Positions 1-4,951 of a stretch of DNA of 5,325 nucleotides are shown in pieces. Under the pieces are notes generated by a model. The model saw only the letters and a program-made list of their open reading frames with translations, was not told where the DNA came from and ran no database searches. Source of the DNA: Mycobacterium sp. (GTDB lineage Bacteria; Actinomycetota; Actinomycetes; Mycobacteriales; Mycobacteriaceae); contig JAQSXQ010000276.1 of the NCBI GenBank assembly GCA_029256565.1, forward strand, positions 1 to 5,325, in the 5' to 3' direction. Made by a program: the position numbers and the translations under genes. The first letter of the stretch is position 1. Every line of letters starts with the position of its first letter.

Positions 1-543
1 CGCGGTTCGCGCACCGGCGCCCGCGTAAGGGTGCCCGGCCCAGAGATCGTCGCGCGCCCCGCGGGCCTGCTCCTCGAACTGTCGGGTGCCACCATCGCCG
101 ACGTCCTGGTCGCCCGGTCGGGCATCGAGCCGATGGCGGCCCGGCTGCTCGCCGAGAACGCCACCCCGGAGGCGCTCGAAGAACTGGAGTCGATGCTCGC
201 CGAGCACATCCCGGCGGGCTGGCAGTCGGGCCGGCTGGCCGAGGCCACCGGCGACTTCCACCTCCGCATGGTCGAGATGTCGGGCAACTCGACCCTGACC
301 ATCATCGCGGGGATGCTGCAGGAGATCACCGTGCGGCACACCGCCTTCGCCATCAAGGAGCACCGCGAGGTGTCCAAGGCGGAGTACGACAAGCTCCTGC
401 GGTCCTACCGCCGTCTGCTCACGCTGCTGCGGGCCGGCGACGGTGCCGCTGCGGAGGCGCACTGGCGCAGGCACCTCGACACCGCACGCGAGCTGCTGCT
501 CGAGGGATTCGAGACCATCAAGGTCCGCGACGTCATGCAGTGA
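1..543 (+). CDS. GntR-family (FadR subfamily) transcriptional regulator, 3' part
   Basis: This is the C-terminal part of a FadR-type GntR regulator, a DNA-binding protein whose all-helical FCD domain senses a small acid or acyl ligand. The frame is open from base 1, so the gene is cut by the window edge. The GTG at 31 is not taken as the start, because the codons before it (RGSRTGARVR) match the end of the winged-helix wing in this family. The FCD domain runs from about residue 20 to 165, with the motif DFHLRMVEMSGN at residues 85-96. Of the positions that usually bind metal in FCD domains, two His seem kept (H87, H158), while the Asp position four before H87 is Thr and the third His position looks like Tyr136. 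The site may therefore be metal-free, as in E. coli FadR. The gene converges on the DUF3556-type gene with a 21-bp gap. The family call is firm; ligand and targets are unknown. Confidence 0.88.
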   Translation, partial: RGSRTGARVRVPGPEIVARPAGLLLELSGATIADVLVARSGIEPMAARLLAENATPEALEELESMLAEHIPAGWQSGRLAEATGDFHLRMVEMSGNSTLTIIAGMLQEITVRHTAFAIKEHREVSKAEYDKLLRSYRRLLTLLRAGDGAAAEAHWRRHLDTARELLLEGFETIKVRDVMQ

Positions 544-547
544 CACG

Positions 548-577
548 TCTCAAGCAGTGACTTCTCAAGCGGTGACC
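548..577. repeat. 15-bp imperfect tandem duplication at the end of the DUF3556 gene
   Basis: Two adjacent 15-bp units, 548-562 and 563-577, agree at 13 of 15 positions (core TCTCAAGC, then A or G, then GTGAC). Read on the minus strand, the DUF3556-type protein ends in VTA-stop at 565-567. The next unit then encodes EVTA followed by a second in-frame stop at 550-552. The duplication therefore gives tandem in-frame stops, and the outer copy looks like a former C-terminus. It fills most of the gap between the two convergent genes. No hairpin terminator is visible here. Confidence 0.7.
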
Positions 578-2301
578 GACTTCGACCAGGTGACCTGAAC
601 CGGCACGGTGTCGTCCCACGGCTGCCGGGTCACCATGTCGGCGACCTGGACGACGCCGTGCTCGAACTCGCCCGTCGCGGCATCGACGAGGCGGTACTCC
701 TGGCGCTGCCGGTGGATGGGCTGCGCGTCGAGCATCACGATGCGGACCTCGCCGGGTTCGAAGTGACAGCGCTGCTGGAGCGCCGCGACGAGCTGTTCGT
801 TGCTCATGTGGCCGTCGCCGAAGTTCCAGCCGATCGCGGTTGACACGATGCGCTCGCCGTCGGTCAGCACGTAGTCGTCCTCGTCGTGGCCGGCCATCGC
901 CCGGTGGGCGAGGGTGAACATCGCGCGGCCGTGGGTGTTGAACGAGCGGAACGCGTAACCCATGTAGAGGTACATCTGCGCCGTCTCCGGGCTGCCGTAG
1001 AACTTCTCCATCTGAGCCTGCGGCATGCTCGCGATGGAGACGACGTGCTCCTCGATCTTCGCCGACGCCGAGGGCTTGAGGCACCACAGCGACGTGTCCC
1101 AGTTGCCCGCGTAGTAGCGCATGCCCGGCAGGAACGAGATCTTGCGCGGAAACAGGTTGCCCAGCACCACGGTTCCCGCGACGACGGCGAACAGCACGAT
1201 GGGCCACGGGCTCTGCAGATCGCCGAGACCGATGTCGGCGTGGCCGACGAACAGTGCCAGCACGCTGAACATCATGAAGACGTTCCACTCCAGCGGCACG
1301 CCCATCGGGATCGACGACAGGATGCCGAAGTGGAAGCACAGCATCACGAATGCGGCGATCGCCGTCGGCCATCCGCCGTGGCTGAAGAACAGCACCAGCG
1401 GCACCAGCATCTCGATCGCGGTACTGATGTGCGCCAGGATCCGCGACGGCCTGCCCGGGCGCAGGTCGTCGGGGAAGTGCTCGAAGAACGCCCGCTTGAT
1501 CCACTTCGGCCGGAACACGGGGTTGTTGCTCATCATCGTGGAGATGACGAACGGGAAGTGCTTGTTGAGCTTGGACGTCGCCGCCCCGATCCAGATGACC
1601 AGGCAGATCAGCTTCGCGGCGATGATCATGTCCGGGCCGCTGAACAGGAAGCACACCGCCAGCGACGCGTAGACCTCACCGCGGGCCGCCAGGAAGATCA
1701 CCTTGTCGCGCAGTCCGATCACCGCGAGCAGGCCCAGGATGGTCGCCGTCTGCCACACCGGCAGGACGCCGACCTCGGTCCCGAGTTCGGGGATCGGACC
1801 GGTGCCGTCGGAGAAGATCGCGACGAGGAGCGCCACCAGCAGCGCGCCGTAGACGAGCGCGTCGAACGGCGTGCGGGCGTCACCGCGGGTGAGCGGGATG
1901 CGGTTGGGCCACGGGGGCAGCCGGATGGTGCCTGGCCGCAACCAGTAGAGGATCGATCCCATCGGCGGGGAGAACCGGTTGTTCAGCGGGCCGAACCCGC
2001 AGCCGAGCCCCACGACCTCGAACAGCATCGTGTACAGCACGACCTTCTGGAACACGATGGGTTCGTCGTACCACTGCCCGACGTTGGTGAAGCCGTCGAC
2101 GCCGGTGGTCGTCAGCACGATCAACCAGGCGAACAGGACGTAGAGCAGGATCTTGACGACGTAGAACAGGTGCAGTACGACCGGGGTGCCGAAGCCCACC
2201 TCGGCCCAGTGCCGGGCCATGGGCACGATCTTCTCGGCGCGGGTGCCCTTGCTCCATTGCTCGAAGTCGACTTCGGGGGTGGTCTGCTTGAGAAAACCCA
2301 T
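565..2301 (-). CDS. DUF3556-type polytopic membrane protein
   Basis: The product is a 578-residue integral membrane protein of unknown function that I recognise as the mycobacterial DUF3556 family; the length fits the roughly 576-592 residues I recall for it. It opens MGFLKQTTPEVDFEQWSKG. Hydrophobic segments lie near residues 41-66, 84-104, 147-164, 182-196, 210-243 (probably two), 286-306, 311-331, 338-353 and 365-385. A soluble domain of about 190 residues follows (roughly 390-578). A glycine-rich turn after the second segment (GLGCGFGPLNN, 98-108) and histidines at 44, 249, 291 and 324 near membrane segments are notable. The frame stays open to 2820, but upstream it runs through DoxX in another frame. 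The ATG at 2301 was chosen because a -10 hexamer ends 7 nt before it. The gene lies downstream of DoxX on the same strand, with its own promoter and a KstR-like box. Family confidence is good; no catalytic role can be read. Confidence 0.88.
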   Translation of the reverse strand: MGFLKQTTPEVDFEQWSKGTRAEKIVPMARHWAEVGFGTPVVLHLFYVVKILLYVLFAWLIVLTTTGVDGFTNVGQWYDEPIVFQKVVLYTMLFEVVGLGCGFGPLNNRFSPPMGSILYWLRPGTIRLPPWPNRIPLTRGDARTPFDALVYGALLVALLVAIFSDGTGPIPELGTEVGVLPVWQTATILGLLAVIGLRDKVIFLAARGEVYASLAVCFLFSGPDMIIAAKLICLVIWIGAATSKLNKHFPFVISTMMSNNPVFRPKWIKRAFFEHFPDDLRPGRPSRILAHISTAIEMLVPLVLFFSHGGWPTAIAAFVMLCFHFGILSSIPMGVPLEWNVFMMFSVLALFVGHADIGLGDLQSPWPIVLFAVVAGTVVLGNLFPRKISFLPGMRYYAGNWDTSLWCLKPSASAKIEEHVVSIASMPQAQMEKFYGSPETAQMYLYMGYAFRSFNTHGRAMFTLAHRAMAGHDEDDYVLTDGERIVSTAIGWNFGDGHMSNEQLVAALQQRCHFEPGEVRIVMLDAQPIHRQRQEYRLVDAATGEFEHGVVQVADMVTRQPWDDTVPVQVTWSKSVTA

Positions 2302-2308
2302 GCGGGTC

Positions 2309-2314
2309 AGATTA
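2309..2314 (-). promoter_or_regulatory. -10 element of a leaderless promoter for the DUF3556 gene
   Basis: On the minus strand the hexamer TAATCT (2314 to 2309) fits the mycobacterial -10 consensus TANNNT. Seven bases separate it from the ATG at 2301, so transcription should begin at or next to the A of the start codon. There is no Shine-Dalgarno sequence before the ATG. A weak -35 candidate, TTCTGC, lies at 2337-2332 with 17-bp spacing and resembles the consensus poorly. The start point is inferred from spacing only. Confidence 0.65.
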
Positions 2315-2338
2315 GAACGTGTTCTCGTTTTGCAGAAC
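2313..2338. promoter_or_regulatory. KstR-like operator box plus an extra half-site
   Basis: The 14-mer at 2313-2326 reads TTAGAACGTGTTCTC with its last base at 2327 excluded by one, that is T-AG-AAC-GT-GTT-CT-C. The mycobacterial KstR box is TNNAACNNGTTNNA, so seven of eight fixed positions match; only the final A is C. The core is the inverted repeat AGAAC-GT-GTTCT (2314-2318 and 2321-2325). A third arm, AGAAC at 2334-2338, pairs with the GTTCT at 2321-2325 across 8 bp and could hold a second dimer. The box shares two bases with the -10 hexamer (2309-2314), a position where a bound repressor would block RNA polymerase. KstR is a TetR-family repressor of cholesterol-catabolism genes, released by sterol-CoA thioesters. 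Binding here is inferred. Confidence 0.6.
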
Positions 2339-2347
2339 CACTTTCCT

Positions 2348-2409
2348 CGCGAGCAGACACCAACTCGCGTGAATTGGGTGCCTGGCGTGCGAGTTGGCGT
2401 CTGCTCGCG
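2348..2409. repeat. Long intergenic stem-loop (21-bp arms, 20-nt loop)
   Basis: Arms at 2348-2368 and 2389-2409 are inverted copies that pair at 20 of 21 positions, the one exception being an A-C mismatch (2359 with 2398). The loop is 20 nt (2369-2388). The element begins two bases beyond the DoxX stop (2412-2414) and ends before the promoter of the DUF3556-type gene. In DoxX mRNA it would form a strong 3' hairpin, able to act as a terminator, an attenuator or protection against RNases. There is no T-tract after the stem (the minus strand continues AGGAAAGTGGTTC), so it is not a classical intrinsic terminator. The near-perfect arms could also mark a dispersed palindromic repeat. Confidence 0.75.
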
Positions 2410-2411
2410 GG

Positions 2412-2933
2412 CTAGGCGTCCTTCGGCGCGGGCGGGCGGAAGAAGATCGCCAGCTGGCCGATGCCGCCGGCGAGCCCGAGCACCAGCGCGATCGCCAGGC
2501 CACCCCAACCCTGCACGTAGTCCCACAGGCCGGTGTCGCGGAACAGCAGGTAGTCCAGGCTGAGCTTGCCCGCGCCGAGGCCCGCGATCGCCACCGCCGC
2601 GACGGCCAGGATGAGGTTGTACTCCCAGCCCTCCTTGACGATGAAGAAGCCGTTGCTGCGGTGCACCGTCCACGCCGCGACGAGCATCAGCGCCACGAAG
2701 CCCGCGGCGGGGACCGGCGTCAGCAGGCCGACGGCCAGGCCGAGGCCCGCGGCGACCTCGGTGGTGGCCGCCACCCGGGCGTGGAACATGCCGGGCTTCA
2801 TGCCGATGCTGTCGAACCATCCGGCGGTGCCGGGGATCCGTCCGCCTCCGAAGAACTTGTTGTAACCGTGCGCGGCCATCGTGAGACCGAGCACGACGCG
2901 CAGCACCAGAAGGGCGAAATCGTAGGCTTCCAC
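2412..2933 (-). CDS. DoxX-family integral membrane protein
   Basis: The product is a 173-residue, mostly hydrophobic DoxX-family protein. DoxX proteins are small four-helix membrane proteins; one in M. tuberculosis is linked to a membrane oxidoreductase complex in oxidative-stress defence, but members vary and the role here is unknown. The family pattern is clear: an N-terminal helix (about 5-22), AHGYNKFFGGG at 21-31, GWFDSIGMKPG at 38-48, helices near 54-74, 76-92 and 105-122, and NGFF at 94-97. An extra C-terminal hydrophobic segment lies near 143-165. The GTG at 2933 was chosen over an ATG at 3032, because a -10 hexamer ends 7 nt upstream and the first 33 residues from 3032 (rich in R, W, P) do not look like DoxX and would overlap the acyltransferase gene. 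The acyltransferase stop is 34 bp upstream, and a stem-loop follows the stop. Confidence 0.9.
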   Translation of the reverse strand: MEAYDFALLVLRVVLGLTMAAHGYNKFFGGGRIPGTAGWFDSIGMKPGMFHARVAATTEVAAGLGLAVGLLTPVPAAGFVALMLVAAWTVHRSNGFFIVKEGWEYNLILAVAAVAIAGLGAGKLSLDYLLFRDTGLWDYVQGWGGLAIALVLGLAGGIGQLAIFFRPPAPKDA

Positions 2934-2960
2934 GTAACAGAATCTAGGGCATCTGTTACG
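2933..2960. promoter_or_regulatory. 9-bp inverted repeat: probable operator of DoxX
   Basis: A perfect inverted repeat, CGTAACAGA at 2933-2941 and TCTGTTACG at 2952-2960, is separated by 10 bp. The arm centres are 19 bp apart, close to two helical turns, as expected for a repressor dimer or pair of dimers on one face of DNA. One arm lies between the proposed -35 and -10, and the other overlaps the last -10 base, the start-point region and the G of the GTG start. Binding would occlude RNA polymerase. I do not recognise the regulator; the wide spacing does not fit the short FadR-type GntR operator or the KstR box. Confidence 0.65.
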
Positions 2961-2971
2961 CGGGCGGTCAA
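2941..2971 (-). promoter_or_regulatory. Leaderless promoter of DoxX
   Basis: On the minus strand, a -35-like TTGACC (2971 to 2966) is followed after 19 bp by TAGATT (2946 to 2941), matching TANNNT. Seven bases later comes the GTG at 2933, so the transcript should start at or beside the start codon. There is no Shine-Dalgarno sequence. The -35 hexamer covers the stop codon of the upstream acyltransferase gene (2968-2970). The spacing is about 2 bp longer than ideal, which may mean a weak or activator-aided promoter. Confidence 0.6.
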
Positions 2972-4245
2972 GCCCCCAACGGTCCGAGTGCCGCGGCCAG
3001 CCGCTCGACGTAGCCGTCCAGACCCGCCTCACCGCCGATCACGGACGCGCTCGCGTGCACGCTCACCGCGATCGCGTCGCCGATGCCGTGCACGCCATGA
3101 ACGAGCCCCATCATCGGCGACAGCGCCGGTACGTCCGAGGTGACGACGACGGGTGCACCGCCGAATGCGAGGTCCGCGGCACCGCGGTTGACGCTGGTCA
3201 CCACGGTGTTGCCGGTGACGCTCGACGACCGCGCGTCCGGGTCGAACTTCCCGACCCCCCAGCGCAACAGCGGTGCGGGCATCGCCGCGAAGGCCAGATC
3301 ACCCGCCTGGTTCGCCGGGTGCTCCGCACGGCGCCTGCGGGCATCGAGGTCGGCGGCGATGCGGGCGGCGCGGGACTCGAGCGGCACGTCCGGATGCAGG
3401 TCGACCGCGACGTTGCCGTAGTGGTTGTCGGCCAGCCGCGGCCCGCGGTGGGCCATCGGTACCTCGGCGCCGAGCGGCACGGGGTCGTCGCCGTGGTCGC
3501 GCAGCAGCCGGGCGAGCGCCTCGGACACCGCCGCCAGCGCGGTGACGGTGACCGGACCCTCCCGCCACTCGTCGCGCCTGCGGACGACGGTGCGCAACAG
3601 GGTCTCCCCCGCCGACCACTCGTTGGTCCGCCGCAGCGGGTACTGCCCGGCGGGCGGCGGCACGACGCCCGCCCGCTCGTCGCGGACCATCCCCCGGTGC
3701 GCGAGGGCGGCGCGCACACCGCGCCACGGCAGTGCGGCGGGCCCGCCCCGGGGTGGCCGGGCCTGGGGTATCAGAGCCCGGCGCCCGAACAGCGTGGCCG
3801 CCAGCGCCGCCAGCCGGGTGCCGTCGCCGAGCGCATGGACGACGTGGAACGCGGCAACGGTGCCCGGTCCGGTCGAACCGGGAATCCCGTCGACGCCGGG
3901 GAACACGTGCAGCCGCCACGGCGCGACGTAGGGGTCCAGCGGCGCCTCGCTCAGCGCGACGGCCGCGGCGAGACACCCCACCCAGTGCGGTTCTGCAAGA
4001 TCGTGCACGACCAACCGGTCGTCGACGCCCGTGTCGACCCACACGGGATACCCTCCGCAACTGCGGTTCTCGACCCGCACCGCGAGGTCGCCACAAGCCC
4101 GCGCGCGTCGGGCGACGGTCGCGAGCGCATCGGGCAGGTCGCCGGGCACCCCGTCGAACCCGTAGATCAGGACCTGGTCGCTCGGGATCTTCTCCGCCAG
4201 CCACAACGTCTGCGCATCGGCGGGCGCGAGTGGCCGGGCGGTCAT
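2968..4245 (-). CDS. WS/DGAT-like O-acyltransferase
   Basis: The product is a 425-residue member of the wax ester synthase/diacylglycerol acyltransferase family, which moves acyl groups from acyl-CoA to diacylglycerol or alcohols to make storage lipids. It opens with the family-like PLAPADAQTLWL (5-16). The catalytic region reads HVVHALGDG (134-142): H137 and D141 form the HxxxD core of CoA-dependent acyltransferases, but the first His of the usual HHxxxDG is Val136. Later family-like segments are PMAHRGPRLADNHYGN (263-278) and VTSVNRG (349-355), where many relatives have SNVPGP-like sequence. It is somewhat shorter than typical Tgs-type enzymes of about 450-480 residues. The ATG at 4245 is favoured because TAGCCT lies 6 nt upstream. 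It diverges from the SDR gene across 22 bp, and DoxX follows 34 bp downstream. The family call is fairly firm; triacylglycerol synthesis is not shown, and another acyl acceptor is possible. Confidence 0.82.
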   Translation of the reverse strand: MTARPLAPADAQTLWLAEKIPSDQVLIYGFDGVPGDLPDALATVARRARACGDLAVRVENRSCGGYPVWVDTGVDDRLVVHDLAEPHWVGCLAAAVALSEAPLDPYVAPWRLHVFPGVDGIPGSTGPGTVAAFHVVHALGDGTRLAALAATLFGRRALIPQARPPRGGPAALPWRGVRAALAHRGMVRDERAGVVPPPAGQYPLRRTNEWSAGETLLRTVVRRRDEWREGPVTVTALAAVSEALARLLRDHGDDPVPLGAEVPMAHRGPRLADNHYGNVAVDLHPDVPLESRAARIAADLDARRRRAEHPANQAGDLAFAAMPAPLLRWGVGKFDPDARSSSVTGNTVVTSVNRGAADLAFGGAPVVVTSDVPALSPMMGLVHGVHGIGDAIAVSVHASASVIGGEAGLDGYVERLAAALGPLGA

Positions 4246-4267
4246 GGACCAAGGCTAGGCTGCAGCG
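4246..4267. promoter_or_regulatory. Interlocked divergent leaderless promoters
   Basis: The whole gap between the acyltransferase ATG (minus, 4245) and the SDR ATG (plus, 4268) is 22 bp. It holds TAGCCT on the minus strand (4257 to 4252) and TAGGCT on the plus strand (4256 to 4261), both fitting TANNNT. The two hexamers share the self-complementary TA at 4256-4257. Each lies exactly 6 nt from its ATG, so both mRNAs would be leaderless. No clear -35 is seen on either side, and neither start has a Shine-Dalgarno. Polymerase can hold only one orientation at a time, so the two genes should compete. Confidence 0.6.
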
Positions 4268-4951
4268 ATGCTTCCAGCGGCAAGTGACGGCGGCGCGGTG
4301 CTAGTGACCGGCGCGTCGTCGGGCATCGGCGACGAACTGGCGCGCGACTTCGTCAGGCGCGGACGCACGGTGATCCTGGTGGCACGGCGGGTGGTCGACG
4401 TCCTGGTCAACAACGCCGGGCTCAGCACGTCGGGTCCGGTGGCCGAATCCGATCCCGCGGCCGAGCTGAACCTCGTCGAGGTGGACGTCTGCGCGGTGGT
4501 CGACCTGTGCAGCAGGTTCGTCCCGGGCATGGTGGCCAGGGGACGCGGCGCGGTGCTCAACGTGGCCTCGGTCGGTGCGTTCGGCCCGCTGCCCGGGCAG
4601 GCGGCCTACGGTGCCGCCAAGGCCTTCGTGCTGTCCTACACCCAGGCACTCGGTCAGGAGCTGCACGGCACCGGCGTCACGTCGGCCACGCTGTGCCCGG
4701 GACCGGTGAAGACCGGTTTCGGTGCGGCGGCAGGCATTTCGGACGCCGACGCCGAGGCATCGCTACCGAAGGCCATGTGGGTCGACGCGGCCGAGGTCGC
4801 CAGGACCGCGATCGACGGTCTCGACGCCGGCCGGACCGTCATCGTGCCCGGCGTGTTCAACCGCATCGGCGCTGCTGCGTACAAGGCGCTGCCCCGCAAG
4901 CTGCTGCTGCCGATCCTGGCGCGCAGCCATCCGTCGCTCAAGAAGCGCTAG
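4268..4951 (+). CDS. Short-chain dehydrogenase/reductase with an internal deletion
   Basis: The product is a 227-residue classical SDR oxidoreductase, a family that reduces or oxidises carbonyl/alcohol groups with NAD(P)(H). The cofactor motif TGASSGIG is at 14-21. NNAG (48-51), the catalytic Ser in NVASVG (S101), and YGAAK (Y114, K118) follow, then CPGPVKTGF (143-151). Ser-Tyr spacing of 13 is normal. The spacing between TGASSGIG and NNAG is not: 34 residues instead of the usual 75 or so. Beta-strand 2 (VILVARR, 35-41) runs straight into VVDVLVNNAG, so strand 3 with the Asp that contacts adenine, the following helix and the start of strand 4 appear to be missing. The frame is kept. Cofactor binding is probably impaired, so this may be a decaying gene despite its open frame. 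The ATG at 4268 has TAGGCT 6 nt upstream. Its stop overlaps that of the hydrolase gene. The closest group is probably the mycobacterial DltE-like ketoreductase set. Confidence 0.85.
   Translation: MLPAASDGGAVLVTGASSGIGDELARDFVRRGRTVILVARRVVDVLVNNAGLSTSGPVAESDPAAELNLVEVDVCAVVDLCSRFVPGMVARGRGAVLNVASVGAFGPLPGQAAYGAAKAFVLSYTQALGQELHGTGVTSATLCPGPVKTGFGAAAGISDADAEASLPKAMWVDAAEVARTAIDGLDAGRTVIVPGVFNRIGAAAYKALPRKLLLPILARSHPSLKKR

Noticed and set aside
533..1654. Second minus-strand frame of 373 residues inside the DUF3556 gene
   Set aside because: It is an out-of-frame, R- and H-rich shadow typical of high-GC genes, with no start signal.
2348..2409. Stem-loop as a CRISPR repeat or IS terminal repeat
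   Set aside because: There is a single unit with no array, no transposase gene between the arms (only 20 nt) and no target-site duplication visible.
886..2415. Long plus-strand open frame of 509 residues opposite the DUF3556 gene
   Set aside because: Its product is dominated by H, Q, R, D and E with no recognisable domain, as expected from the mirror of a hydrophobic GC-rich gene. The minus-strand frame has clear membrane segments and a promoter.
2302..2820. N-terminal extension of the DUF3556 protein to a start at 2820 (751 residues)
   Set aside because: The extension lies antiparallel in frame use to DoxX on the same strand, is rich in R, G and P without membrane character, and bypasses the promoter, KstR-like box and stem-loop. 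The protein from the ATG at 2301 already has the family's normal length.
2934..3032. Upstream ATG start for DoxX at 3032
   Set aside because: It would overlap the acyltransferase gene by 65 bp and add 33 residues unlike any DoxX N-terminus. The GTG at 2933 has a well-placed -10 and leads straight into the first membrane helix.
3055..4287. Long plus-strand open frame of 410 residues opposite the acyltransferase gene
   Set aside because: It is low-complexity in R, G, H and P with no domain, and the minus strand encodes a recognisable acyltransferase motif.
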